Counted from the stretch's first letter, positions 48,479 to 61,507 are shown. The stretch is 64,000 bases of DNA from Liolophura sinensis (GCF_032854445.1 NC_088295.1:47167385-47231384), one strand, 5' to 3'. The notes: a model not told the origin generated them from the letters alone. Numbers and translations are program-made.

Positions 48479-51467
48479 TGCTGTACAGATATGCACACTA
48501 CATTGATGGAAGACAAGTGGTCTTGAATGAATGTAAATACAAAATGGACAGTGTAAACTGCTACCCGAGATTTGTCAATTGCTTATCGTCAGCAAAGGCT
48601 CCACAAACAGTCAGAACAGGATGTTCAAGTTTATCCCATGGTCCAATGTTATTTCACATTGAAATATACTGCAATAAACATATGAAATGGAGGATTCCAC
48701 ATACAGAACCTAGAAGACACCTCAAAGCTTCACCTAGAAACTTCTCCACCTAGAGACAAAAACTACATTATCCAGGACTATGTTTTAACATCCACGCCAA
48801 CACCTCTTCATTATGAAGGGCATGAAATAGACTAAAGCAGACATCTATAAGGTTATAATGAGGATGTTCACTTCATACAAATCATGAAATCTTGAACAAT
48901 TCATGTAGGCACATTGGGCAATGGCCATTTAGCTGCAGCACTTCTTTATGTGTATCCATTTTGTCCTGATAATGGTGCAATTTTTGTGAAATCTTCATTA
49001 GGACAAGACTGAATAAGCAGTACTTGGGGATGTAGGTGTTGAAGGGCTTAGTTTGCTGGTCACACACAAATGTGGTCTCCGATCTTCTGTAATTCAGTGC
49101 TACCCTGAATGGCCGAATGGAAATTCCCACTAACAAGTGCTAGTACTTTTAAGTAATAAAAACGTGCTCCCATTGCCACAAGTGGTATATATACTTATAT
49201 GGTAATGGTACTGAGGAAAGACCATCGCCCCAGTGGTAAATACACGTACATGAGCGTAGGCGTAACTAGTGATGATAATAAAGAATAGAAGTTCAAATGG
49301 TTAGTCATTCTCAATGAAAGCTGTTTAGTGGGCACGCCTACAAAGTTTACGAGCTTGACCTTCCCTGTTAAAGTACAAGACATTTATTATTTGCATTTTA
49401 ATATGAATCTGTGATTACATGGCTTAAGTTAGCAATATTTCACCCCTATCATGGCCTAAATCATTCGCACTTATGAGGTTCAACGACAATGCACAAATGA
49501 CATCTGAAGAATTGGCAGTATTCGGTTAATGTGTCCAAAACATGTACATACAAACACATGTGCTTTCAGGTGTACCTGTACTGGAGATGTTACAAGCTGT
49601 AACTTCATTTGCCAAAATAAACAATACCTTAGACAAAACGTTGGGACGTTGGGACGTTCCAAACGATGTCGGAACCACTCATAAGGTTGAGGATTTATTA
49701 GTCTTCTCTGCAGATTTGAGAGGCCATTATGAATTGAGACTTTAGTATGTTGGTTAGTTTCCAGATGAGAATTAAAAACACCAGAGAAAATCACTGAGAA
49801 AGTTTCTCTGTTACACTGTGGCAATATAACTTGTACTACAAAAATTCTAGCAGCTCTGATAATTATTTATTCAGGAAAATGTTACGATCGTAAAATCTTC
49901 AAACAGGAAGATGTGAGCAGAAAAAAACCACTTCACACTTTTCCTACTAACACAGCAGAGCTAGCAGAATCTGGATTTGAACACCCTGTCTGGCTGGAGA
50001 GATGGCAATATCTAAACTACCAACTGTAGACTCTAAAACAGGCAAAACATTGTCAAAATTAGCAACTCCACAAAATCACTAAATCCTCCTTTTTATGGCT
50101 TTGGTTTAAAATAAAGGTGTTTGAAACTTTATGATGTATGCAGAATAACATCAAATACATTCATGTACAAGATCGTTATGCAGAGAATTGAGTATGAGTG
50201 ATGACAATTTTGATGTCCCTTTGTCTTATCTCCCTTTGAAGTGGAGCTCTTTCTCGTATAAATGCCTGCCACCTTAATCAGTTCTTTTAACAGGCCAAGT
50301 GAAAGAAAAAATAATATGAAAAAAAAAGAAAAAAAAAAAAAAGTCATCTGCCACTAATTTTGTAGAGGCCATTCATAATCATCTATAGTTTACATTAGTG
50401 TATTTTTTTTTACCAGGCTGGTGAAACCCTCTATCATCATTTAGGTAAATACTGTGTACATTTTGACAAATCTACATAAATATAAATTCTTGTCATAGCT
50501 TTTTCATTCACCAATCCTCTACAAGATGTTTCTTTTCATAACAAGAATTAGCCACTCATACTATTAAAATTAAATTCCATGGGCCCAATAGTTGACTCGC
50601 GGCTAGAAACAAAAAAACTCTAATTGAATCAAATGTATTACACACCTGCGTATTAATTGTAAATCCAGCTATTCACCCATCTAAAGTGTTGACCCCTCCG
50701 GGCATCTACAACATATTTATTCATCTAACTACTCCCTTTCTTATTCTGATAGATAAGGCACTGATTACACTCAAAGCCATAACTATCCTTTTTATTTGTA
50801 CATTAACATACATGTGCATATGGCCACTGTATAAAAAAAAACTAACTTCAGCATATTTAGTCCTAAAATGTATGTCATCAATAGTGCCAGACTGTTGCTC
50901 AATATGATGACAACTATTTACTGCCGTCCACTTTGTATTAAACTTTTTTTCCTTTCTTTTTTCTGCCCTCTAAACATTTTTTTGGCCAGCTTTTTTCTCT
51001 GCTCAGTGCAGCTTTCAGTTTCTCTTCAATACTGCATGCGTGATTTCAGCAGCTTTCAACAAACAACTTTCTGATGCACAGTGTACATGTATACCTAACT
51101 ACAACTGCAATTTTCAGACACACTTCTGCTTGTTAAATAGAAATGTCCAGTGAAATGACAAAAAAGATATTATTACAAACTGTTACATGGAGTAGTCAAT
51201 TTGTTTAGGTACATGAATAGCATTTGTTTCTCTCTTCGTGTGCTTGGAAGTTTTTTTAAAGTCGCTTTTAAACAACATTTCAGTCATATTACATATGATG
51301 GTGTCTCTGAACAGCCTGATAGCCAGTCTCATGGGTGAGATACTGACAGTGCTGCCTCACTGCAAAACAATGCTGGTAACATTTCAATCAGTGTGTTGAC
51401 TTCTCTGGAGGGTATATGCACTAAACCATATTTGTAGCCCTATCCTTGACTTCTGATCCAAAGAAAT

Positions 51468-51613
51468 GACGAATCAAGATTGCTAAGCTCATAGCAATTA
51501 AGTACATCGGTAGCCCCAAACAATTAAATACATGGGTCAAATTTGCCAAGTTCAAAGCAATGAAGTAGATGCATCAAAATTTTTAAACCTATAGCAATGA
51601 AGTGCTGTACTTC
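51468..51613. repeat. Decayed tandem repeat, about 45-bp period
   Basis: TGCTAAGCTCATAGCAATTA, TGCCAAGTTCAAAGCAATGA and TTTAAACCTATAGCAATGAA recur with AGTACAT/AGTAGAT words between. About three copies. Confidence 0.6.
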
Positions 51614-52570
51614 ACCTTGAAGTTTGGTATGAAAAAAGGTACTTTCAAAAGCATCAGATAAAAGCCTTAAAATGATTATTTTGATGCCAATTTCTGATGA
51701 TAAAAGTTGATGTGACTCCATAAAAAACCTTTAAGGCCCAATGAGGAGTATGAACAAATCAGAATCAAGCAAACAGTGTGACTTGAAATATGCTAAACTT
51801 CAGGTGAAATACAGTACATGTATCAAGATGGCTTAGCCCAAAGTAATCAGGAATGAAGGCTGTCACTTTTAAAGTTGGAATTATCCCTAACAGGTCTCTG
51901 GATAGAACTCTTCAGATAATGGAGACTAAAACAACCTGCCAATGTGACTTGTCACACTAGAAATCGTATATAGCATTCTGGAAAAATATATTTTCACAAG
52001 GAAAAAAGGAAAACAACTTAACCCAATTAAATTCCAAATGCATAAAACAGGTCAGTTAAATTCTCCACATTTACATTTACATTAAAATAATTTTACTTTC
52101 CCACATAATTTGCATCATAATATTGACATTGACTTGATGTTTCAAAGTACATGTATTAGCATGTATAATTTGTATTGCCCGGCAAATTCTTGAGCAGTAA
52201 ATTGCCCCAAAATCTGCAGGTGATGGCTATTAAGCACATAATCAGCATTTTGAGTACTACACACTGAACAACACATTTACAGTCAGCTCACTTATTAGCT
52301 TGGCTTAACGCCATAAACCATTCATCAGTGTTATCTTGTTTACGATCTTGATTCATAATCTGGAAGCACTTCAAGATACGTGCCCATGTTCATTACAACA
52401 AACGTTTTGAATGGATATTACTTTACTTCTGCCAGTCATGCAGCCAATATATATCTTCCATTTCAATGAAATCTATGCATTAGATAGGCCTGGTAATATG
52501 GATTATTAGGTACAATATTAAGATGAAGTATCTATGTTGTTTTAGACAAAGCTTGCTAAAGAATTTAGTC

Positions 52571-53347
52571 GTCAAAGACAAACCATCTTCAGTGTTTTAC
52601 ACCAAGCTCCCGTTAGTCATGAAAGTCTAAATACAAGTTCTGAGGTGTTTCACATCAAGACGCTGTTAGATATAAAAGACTACAGTATAGAGGGTAAAAC
52701 CAGAGCAGGAACGACAGTGTGATAGTTGGCAAATGGTCACATGTACATAGGGCCAGTGTCAAAGACAAAACATCTGCAGTGTTTTGCACCAAGTTGCTGT
52801 TACAGCCATAGAATCAAAGACAAAATATCTGCAGTGTTTTACACCAAGCTGCTGTTACAGCCATATAGTTAAGGGCAAATATTTGTAGTGTTTAACACCA
52901 AGCTGCTGTTACAGCCATGTAGTCAAAGACAAAATATCTGCAGTGTTTTGCACCAAGTGGCTGTTACAGCCATAGAATCAAAGACAAAATATCTGCAGTG
53001 TTTTGCACCAAGTTGCTGTTACAGCCATAGAAAAAAGACAAAATATCTGCAGTGTTTTATACCAAGCTGCTGTTACAGAGTCAGACAAAATATCTGCAAT
53101 GTTTTACACCAAGCTGCTGTTTTAGCCAAAAGGTCAAAGACAAAATATCTGCAATGTTTTACACCAAGCTGCTGTTACAGCCATAGAATCAAAGACAAAA
53201 TATCTGCAGTGTTTTGCACCAAGTTGCTGTTACAGCCATAGAATCAAAGACAAAATACCTGCAGTGTTTTACACCAAGTTGCCGTTACAGCGATAGAGTC
53301 AAAGACAAAATATCTGCAGTGTTTTACACCAAGTTGCTGTTTCAGGC
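52571..53347. repeat. 55-bp tandem array, about 12 copies, interrupted once
   Basis: The unit includes TCAAAGACAAAATATCTGCA, GTGTTTTGCACCAAGTTGCT and GTTACAGCCATAGAA. The main array spans 52758-53347. Two diverged units lie at 52571-52684, separated from it by the dispersed 60-bp sequence. Starts at 52759, 52814, 52869, 52923 and 52978 show the 54-55 base spacing. A 117-codon forward frame reads the repeat in shifting frames and is not a gene. Confidence 0.95.
52685..52744. repeat. Dispersed 60-bp sequence, copy 2
   Basis: The gap-free counterpart of 25155-25214, lying inside the 55-bp array between a diverged and a regular unit. Confidence 0.7.
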
Positions 53348-54290
53348 AAAGTGTCACAGCCACTAGCATTAGTATTTTGAACAGGGCCATTACATTAAAG
53401 TAGTACTGTATCTACATTTTTTTCAGAACCAGTTGCTGTTAGGTTCTCTGTATACCTATAAAGAATTTGCAATGTTTTGGATGAAGTTGGGGCCAGGTCC
53501 ATTTTATTACAAATAAAGTTTTCATATTGTTTTAGACCAAACTGTTCAAGCCAGAGTGTGGTACCAGGAAACAAGTTGTCTGCAGCCATGTATGTACAGA
53601 TGTGCACAAACAACAGACTAAACAATTATGTTCATAAGCAGATTTGCATTATTAACATTTTATGATTATCACATCAACCAAATCTGTCAGTGACCTGTGC
53701 AAAAACAACTGTTGAACAATCTGTTTTTCAAACAGTGCCCGAATGCTTTTAAACATCATCACATGTTAGCCATATTACATACATCAGATATCAAACTTTT
53801 GCATTTCTGCCTAAACCAACGTGCAGCTACAACAGAATGTATGTGGTGTTATTCATAATTCACAGAGTTGTTTGTTAAAACACATCTGTCAGTGATTCTA
53901 GAAAACTGAATAGAGATGGCCCAGACCTCTAAACCCAAAGTCAGAATTACAGCCATGCAGATAAAACTGTCAAGAATTCCATGGTTAAACTCTGAGTCTG
54001 TGAAAGAAAGCCCAGAGAGGGTAATGTTTATTACAAGCTGGCAAGCCAAGTCACTCAATTGTAAGACAAACTGGGAATGTATCAAACCTACCACACACAC
54101 ATGTTGAAAGCATTTCCCTGCCCCTGACAGTATTATGTTTCCCACAAAGAAAAGCCTACAGAAAACCTGGCTTCATTTACAAACCCATCTGGAGTATAAA
54201 AAATTATTCTTGCATCTACATGTGGAGAATCAAAGTGGGAAGTTACATCTATCTATCCAACTTTTTAGGGGAACAAATAAAGCTTTTATT

Positions 54291-54395
54291 CACTTATTTA
54301 TTTGATTGTTGCTTAATGTTGAATTATTAACATTGTGGCAAGTTTCATGGGTGGAAGAAAACAGAGCAAATACAACTTTTCATCCATGACCTATT
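54291..54395 (-). mobile_element. Decayed SINE, antisense
   Basis: CACTTATTTATTTGATTGTT, GCTTAATGTTGAATTATTAA, GGCAAGTTTCATGGGTGG and AACAGAGCAAATACAACTTT with CATCC. Weak but ordered similarity to antisense SINE-A. Confidence 0.5.
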
Positions 54396-54785
54396 GCAAT
54401 CTATGAACAATTCTTGAACATCGATAAACTAATCATTATCCATAAATTTCACTAATTTTGATCTAAAAAATCAAACATATTGTAGAGACTTTTTTATAAC
54501 TATTTATTTATTTATTTCCATTTTTATTTGAATTTAGTTTCATGCAGTACTCATAGCACTACTTTTAGCCCATGTTAAGTGATAGAAGACCCATGTTGAA
54601 AGGAAAGATGTCAAGCGTTTTCCCCATTTGCTGATCAACCAACAGACAGACATACAGACCGACAGCCTTATAAAGATGTTTGGTCGCACCTAAAAAGAAT
54701 GCAATGAATCTGTTGTGCATGACCCATTATGACACAGCATCCAATTTCAGGGAGATGTGACAAATATTTTGGTAAAGTGAATAGG

Positions 54786-54928
54786 TTTATTTATTTATTT
54801 ATTTGATTGGTGTTTTTATGCCGTACTCAAGAATATTTCGCTTATACAACGGCGGCCAGCATTGTGGTGGGTGGAAACTGGGCAGAGCCCGGAGGAAACC
54901 CACAACCATCCGCAGGTTGCTGTCAGAC
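54786..54928 (-). mobile_element. SINE-A antisense, 5' truncated, with 13-bp target-site duplication
   Basis: A (TTTA)n tail, GATTGGTGTTTTTATGCCGT, ACTCAAGAATATTTCGCTTA and onward to GCAGGTTGCTGTCAGAC. TAAAGTGAATAGG is identical at 54773-54785 and 54929-54941. It retains several CpG sites, so it is younger than the copy at 44.1 kb. Confidence 0.94.
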
Positions 54929-55027
54929 TAAAGTGAATAGGTAATCCACTTAAAACACTTTGGTAAAGCGCATGGGTATTTCATTTACATTTTCAGTGTA
55001 ATAAGGGCATGTTTAAATACAATCAAA

Positions 55028-55387
55028 ATGAAGCTGTCTATAATTTTCAAGGGGGCTGAGGTATATACATATATACATGTTGGAGCAAATTGGCCACCAA
55101 GATCTATGGATTTGAGTCCTTTGGATTTTTTTTTATGGGCACATCTTAAATCACTGGTCTATGCTAACAAACCAAGAACATTAAAAGCACTAAAAGATAA
55201 CATCACACAAAAAATTGAAATCATAAGAGGGAATAACTCTATGCCTCGAAATGTGCAAAGATCATGTGTCTCCGGTGTAAGAAAGTAAGTTTGGAGGAAG
55301 GTGGAAGTCAGTTGGAACACTTATTGTGAAGTGTAAATTCTTAGATAGTAAATTGCCTATGGGTCCAGACTTTTGCTCTACCCTGTA
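55028..55387 (+). pseudogene. C-terminal remnant of a mariner-type DDE transposase with one terminal repeat
   Basis: The forward frame contains NWPPRSMDLSPLDFFLWAHL, where DLSPLDFF matches the region of the third catalytic Asp of mariner-like transposases. It then has YANKPRTLKALK and VQRSCVSGVRK. The frame then stops. After a shift the expected end LEEGGSQLEHLL follows at 55291-55326 with TGA at 55327-55329. At 55356-55387 GGGTCCAGACTTTTGCTCTA and CCCTGTA look like the right terminal inverted repeat ending at a TA. No left repeat, DNA-binding domain or first catalytic residues were found, so this is a dead, 5'-truncated copy. Confidence 0.85.
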
Positions 55388-56280
55388 CATTAACCATATC
55401 AATCATCATGGCATTTCAAATAGTTTATTAAGGTCTGTAATGTAAATTTAACTTTCATGTTTATATTTATTTTTTATTTAAATGTCACAATCGTGAGAAA
55501 ATATCAAGCTGATGTTCTCCATTATAGACAGACAGCTTTCCATTAGCAGCAGTGAACATGGCCCTGTCTTCAATTGTGTCAATTTGTATCAAATAAAAAT
55601 GTAAAGTAATGTCACTTTAATATTTATGTAATGTACCTGGTCAATGTATGTATTTTACATGTGGATGATTCATCAAAAAAATCTACATAAAAAATCCTGT
55701 TTGCTCAAGATATTTACTTTTGTCATTCAATTTCACCTTGAATTTATATTCTGTGACATAGAGATCAAAAGAAGATACTGTCACAAGTGTTAACTAGGTG
55801 GACTAATAAATTTCAGTCCACGTTAATGTGACTGTGATGTCTGTTATCAATATTATCCCATAATGAACCTCAGGCTATAATGTCTACAGCTGATGAGAAG
55901 GGGTAACGCTGCCATAACGTATAACTCTCAAACAACATGTACCATAGAGATAGGCAGAATTTCACTAATTTACATACATAATCCATCTGAACATTTCGCC
56001 TTGATTTACATATTAATTAGTGATGTTAATTTCCAAACGAGAAGAGAAAGGGCAGAGCATGTCAAAACAATAAACCTCACTGCGGCATTAGTTCAATCAT
56101 TTTAAAAAAAACTGACAGCACAAATAACTATCAAAATCCTGACTTTTGATCTGCTTAATCCATAAACCTAACTATCATCATGTGAGAGGAAAACTCTTGA
56201 GTGTGGCAATAAAAAAAAAAAGAAACAATCAAATAAATATCTTGTGTAATTCCACAGTATATACAGATAACCTTAAATTT

Positions 56281-56492
56281 CAGCCTGTTCAATCATCTCT
56301 GCCACCAATATCCTGAAACATTTTGAAAAAAACTATGGGTTATAGAGAAATAGTTCGCACAGTTTTAGGAAGAGTCCATCTTTAGTGACACAAACAGATC
56401 ATTTTTACCACCATTTTTTTTTATAATAATTGTGTGCATAAAATCCACGGAAAAAATGTGCTTTAGTGTTTGAAAAGGTTGAATATTTACAG
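56281..56492. mobile_element. MITE-1 copy, antisense
   Basis: TGTTCAATCATCTCTGCCAC, CCAATATCCTGAAACATTTT, CATCTTTAGTGACACAAACA and GTGCTTTAGTGTTTGAAAAG with GTTGAA are the complement, in reverse order, of the copy at 61550-61747. Confidence 0.75.
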
Positions 56493-56780
56493 TGTGCACT
56501 TTTGTCAAGCTCAAAGAATGTTTGCATTTTCTGAAGAGATGTATTTAAACCCTTTTGGCCGTATATATGTTGTACATATACCAGTAACCTGTTGCTACCT
56601 GAGCTTTATGATCAAAGGGAAATAATCTGCCCAAAGTTATAAGCACACCTTTAGACTGAAAGACAGTTTTGGCATGGAAACTACACTGGTTGTTCACGCT
56701 TACTCTCACAGATCTTCACAAAGAGGTCAATTTTTCATATCTAAAAGGAAATGCTATTTGGATAATCCTTAACTAATTTA

Positions 56781-56810
56781 AAAAAAAAAAAAAGAAAAAA
56801 AAAAAAAAAG
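56781..56810. repeat. A-rich simple repeat
   Basis: A run of A interrupted by one G; no attached element. Confidence 0.9.
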
Positions 56811-57436
56811 TAATAATAAAGAAATCCTGAATATGTTTAAAGCATGTGTTATATAAGCCGCCTTACTTACAATGATCTTTAGAACACATGCACCTTTAGC
56901 AGCAATATCCAGGGCATGTCAATTACCTCTGGTGGCCTGCGTTGACGAAGGCCATTGTAGAACAATGACATCAAGTATGACTAATTTATGTATGTAGTAC
57001 CAGTCAATAACTTCAATAAGAAAACACTCTCGCAAATTCAAGGAATTTATAAATTTTATGAAAATTTACCATGTGTGAAGCTCTTTATGTTGCACAGAAA
57101 CCAACAAAAAATCAGAAAGAAGGAAACCGTTCAATATGCAAAATTTTGAAGATTACACAGTGAAGTTTGTGAACCAATCTTGAAATCTCAAAATACACGG
57201 TCGTGTAAGCAGTTTCCTCTTACAACAATTAGTATGAAACTGTCTGTTTGATGCAGGGCGATGCTAGTGCCTGGGCCAACATATCTATAGTGCTACCTCA
57301 CTGGAAAGTAAGACAAGGTTAAGACTATGACAAATCACCCAGTACTCAGCCTATCCCCACACATTACACAAAGTCTTCCTCCGCCTCGATTTTAAGCTTT
57401 TTTTTACAGGCAATGAAATGTAAAAATCATCAGTTT

Positions 57437-57552
57437 TGAATGGTGTTTTAGGCCATACTCAAGAATATTTCACTTATATGACGGATGCTAACTTTATGGT
57501 GGGAGGAAATCGCGCTGAGCCCAGGGGAAAACTCATGACCATCGGCAGGCCA
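57437..57552 (-). mobile_element. SINE-A antisense, 5' truncated, diverged
   Basis: TGGTGTTTTAGGCCATACTC, AAGAATATTTCACTTATATG, TTTATGGTGGGAGGAAATCG and CTCATGACCATCGGCAGG. It lies just left of the 40-bp tandem array. Confidence 0.85.
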
Positions 57553-57608
57553 CAATCAGTTTTCAAGTCTCAAGCATAACCCAAATCAGGAACAGAACCT
57601 GAAACTCT

Positions 57609-58012
57609 CAGGCTTAACTTTACTCAAAATTGATCCTGCATCTCCCTGCAGGTTTGACTTGACTCAAAATTGATCCTGGATCTCCCTGCAGGCTTGACTT
57701 TACTCAAAATTGATCCTGCATCTCCCTGCAGGTTTGACTTGACTCAAAATTGATCCTGCATCTCCCTGCAGGCTTGACATACCTCAAAATTGATCCTGCA
57801 TCTCCCTGCAGGCTTGGCTTGACTTGACTCAAAACTGATCTTGGAACTCCCTGCAGGCTTGACTTAACTCAAAATTGATCCTGATCTCCCTGCAGGCTTG
57901 ACTTAACTCAAAATTGATCCTGCATCTCCCTGCAGGCCTGACTTGACTCAAAATTGATCCTGGATCTCCCTGCAGGCCTGACTTGACTCAAAATTGATCC
58001 TGGATCTAACAG
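57609..58012. repeat. 40-bp tandem array, about 10 copies
   Basis: The unit includes CTCAAAATTGATCCTGCATC, TCCCTGCAGG and CTTGACTT. Successive TCTCCCTGCA words start at 57641, 57681, 57721, 57761 and 57801, exactly 40 apart; later units vary by a few bases. Every unit carries a PstI-type CTGCAG. A single related stretch (CTCAAGCTTAACTCAACTTA) occurs at about 60731. Confidence 0.95.
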
Positions 58013-58126
58013 GTATTGCTCAACTCCAAATTCAGCCACAATATCCAAGATATGACAGGAAAAACGTTCTTGAAAAACACTTTAAAAGACCTACTATCCT
58101 ATATTTTCCAGCATTTTACGGGCGAT

Positions 58127-58190
58127 TCATTTTAAGTACAAACTGTTCATTTTAAATACAGATCTTTCATTTTAAGTACAAACCTTCATC
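58127..58190. repeat. Short tandem repeat, about 22-bp period, three copies
   Basis: TTCATTTTAAGTACAAACTG, TTCATTTTAAATACAGATCT and TTCATTTTAAGTACAAACC follow each other directly. Confidence 0.8.
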
Positions 58191-59159
58191 TGGAGATTTA
58201 ATGAATACTACTTTGGTAGCTTATTTAATACTGGGCCATTTTGACCAAGGCGCAATGTCACTGAAAATCAAATACTTTCAAGGACAAAGCAAACAATTTT
58301 TTTTTTCAATGTTCTGAATAACTCAGAAGTTTCCAGGATCGATGACAATTCACCACTTGTATAAATGCATGGAAAAAGAATTACACATAAAATCCAAGAA
58401 GCATACCTTTCCATTTTTATGATGTTGCAGTGAGGAAAGTGAGCCAAAAAAAAAAATAAAAACATTGAGAAAATCAAAAGCAAACCAATTCTAACCAAGT
58501 TAACTAGATACAAGTTATTTCTGTAACCTGAGAATTCAGTTGTTTCTACCTACGTCAAATGAGCCCTGGTTTCTGTTTTTGCCATACATATGTTGGGTAC
58601 TAGTGATGCGACACTTGTGTTTCCTTTTTCTCTAAGAATTCCAGACTAACAGTTGATTTATAGATTAACCGAGCACACCTCTAATGAAATAACTAGGGTT
58701 ATATTATTTCTTGTATTTTCTTTCAAACATGCAATATTACAACAGCGATTCACCCTGTGACTATTAGACGACTTAATTTCGTTTCAAAAACAGAAAAAAC
58801 ATCAACACTCAAGGAGGCATTCACGTCATGCTCTATACCCAGGAGGGTTAGAACAGAAGAAAAGAGCCCCAGACAACCCAACCCAATCTCCTGAATCACA
58901 CAATAGCTTTATCTCACGCATGGCTGGATCACAAAACTTTCACTTAGCATGTTGTTTCCACCCAGACACTTTACATGCCATCAGCATAAAGTATGTCATG
59001 GGAAATAGAGCAAGAATGTATTTGCTGTCCCTTCACCATAATAAGGGCATATACACCTGTTATGTAACAATCATGCCTCAAAGAGCATCTTTTGACAGCC
59101 AAAATACATGTGCTTATAACATGCATGACATGCCGCCAAAATATACAAGCAAATAATTT

Positions 59160-59181
59160 AAAAAAAAAAAAAAAAAAAAAA
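59160..59181. repeat. Poly(A) run
   Basis: About 22 A, not attached to a recognised retroelement. Confidence 0.95.
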
Positions 59182-61507
59182 GGGTAATCAAAGCAAATTC
59201 CTCCACATTAATATAGGAATGACTAGTATTCAGGCCAGATATTTTTCTGTCGGCATACTTGTAATAAACGAATGACATATATTGTCACAAAGTGATATAA
59301 AACACAAGCAAAAAATTCTATTTTAAACAATGATGAAAGTGTATGTGTGTGAATTTCACATGCCTAATGAAAGAGATATTTTTTCTCAGAGCAACATTTT
59401 GGCTGTATCTACTGGTTATATTAAGTTGGATGTATATGCACACACGTCGCAAACAATGGATATCCTGCTGTTGAAAACTCAGCCCTTCCTCTGTATTTAC
59501 ACAATTTAAAGTATTATTTGAAAATTTTCATGATAATCTTGAAATTTGCACAAATGAGCCTAAGATTGATAGGCATTAAATTCTTGAAAACTTACCCAGG
59601 CAGTGAAGTTTAACTGTTATAATTTAATCCACTATTCACCCTTTCCTCAACGCTATGCAATAAACTGTCGACGTATCATCACTGTTAAATAACTTTTAAA
59701 ATCATGGTCATTACTAAACTCATCTTGAATACCGGTACTAGAAATTAAGTCCTTTACAACTGAGCTGTGTATTAAGCTCTTATCTTTAATATTAACATGT
59801 AGTGGAATCAATGCCATGAATCTCTGACTGAAGGCAAGCTGACTTGACAAAGGCCAAAAAAACTAAATCCATTAGGATGAACTTGAGACTGTAAAGGTCT
59901 GTGAAATTTCCTCCTGGACAACATACATATATGATATATAGGAAGGCTATAAGTACATGTGATGGTATAACATGGCTTGTTGGGCTACACCAAAACATGC
60001 CTCATTACAAGGCACGATTGATTACACATGTAAAAACATGGTCACCAATGTCCCCAGCCATTTGTGTCCCACAAACTTTTACTAACTCTCAAAAGTTTCA
60101 GTAAAGAAAACTTTAACAGATCTGGTACCTTCTTTGCACTTACAGTGCTACATGTACCATGTAATTACCCACTGACAGCCATGATGTAATGCAGAGTTGG
60201 CTTACAATTGGTCTCCAGCATTACACTGTGTTCATTCCTATATTACATCTGTTTAAAAGATCAGTGTCCAGATTTATCATTTACTCATAATCAGCTACTG
60301 CTGTATATATTATTAGATTGAGATTAAAAAATTATTAAATAAGGGTACCTTAATCGGAGTAATATGGCACTTAAAATCACTAGATAATGACGATGGTTTT
60401 ATGCATTTTTTCCGCCCACACTCGGTAGTCTTTGCCAAATTATGTTACACAAGCCTTACTGTTACGAGCTGTCAGAGCTTCCCCATTTAATTCAACATTA
60501 AAAAAGCTATAAGAGAGACAACAGGTATGTCGAATATCTTCCAAAATAGTTTTCTGCTGTTGTTTTTTTCAAGTTTCCAGACAATTTGACCATCAGGAAG
60601 ACAGAAGGGTTTTGTACCCACATAAGACGGCCGCATCTGTTCTTGCCATTTTTCGTCTGAAATCTACGAGAAGAGTATGGCTAGCAGGACGTGAAAGATT
60701 TAACTACTACATGTGGCCGCAATTGATCAAAGTCTCAAGCTTAACTCAACTTAAAACTGATAGATAGCATATCTCAGTACACTAACAAGACGTCTATGTT
60801 TATATTGTACACGATTATATAGGCATACATGTAGGCTAATTGGAATGCCGACAATATCACGCAGTTGTCGTCGCATACAGGTATGAATTTAGAATACCTG
60901 GGGGAATAGAATATTTATGTTGAAGTGGATAGAGAGAAAGGATAGTAAATACATATAACATTCTAAGATAAACACATGGTATGTACAGTGTAAGCTATAG
61001 CTTACCAGTCCTTATAGCCAGAGTGCTTGAGATGAAATGAAACTTCTGAAAAACTCTGAGGTCTGGCCAGCTAAGTGAGAGTTATAGGTCGGAACTTCAA
61101 CCTCCTCCATTATGGGTTCAAATTGATACAGCAGTATGTCTGTTTCAATATTGTTAGAATCCATGTCAAAAATGACTGTTTTGATAAAAATTTCCAGGTT
61201 ATTTAGGCCAGCTAGACTTGGGTTGGCCATCTATGACGTCACCTGCCTGGTGGCCAGCTGGAGATCAGCTAGGGCAGTAAACCTGTTGTTTTGGTGGATT
61301 TAAAGTCATTATTATGGTTCTCTGAAGCCCTCCCGCTAATGAAATGTTTAAACAGATTATAGTCTTTACAACTGGGAACATTAGCTAAAACTGGACACTA
61401 ATCCTTTAAGGCAGCTAAGAGTAACTGGAACAAAAACTTCATACAACATGCACTGCTAGTAACCTAGTATGCAGATTTATCGCCAAAAAACCGAGTTATG
61501 TTGAAAG

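Noticed and set aside
52888-53241. 117-codon Cys/Tyr-rich repeated forward frame
   Set aside because: It is a translation of the 55-bp tandem array; the unit length is not a multiple of three, so the peptide repeats change frame.
61012-61230. Minus-strand frame near exon n-1 as an additional exon of the zinc-finger gene
   Set aside because: No acceptor or donor in the needed phase, and the composition is like the intron.
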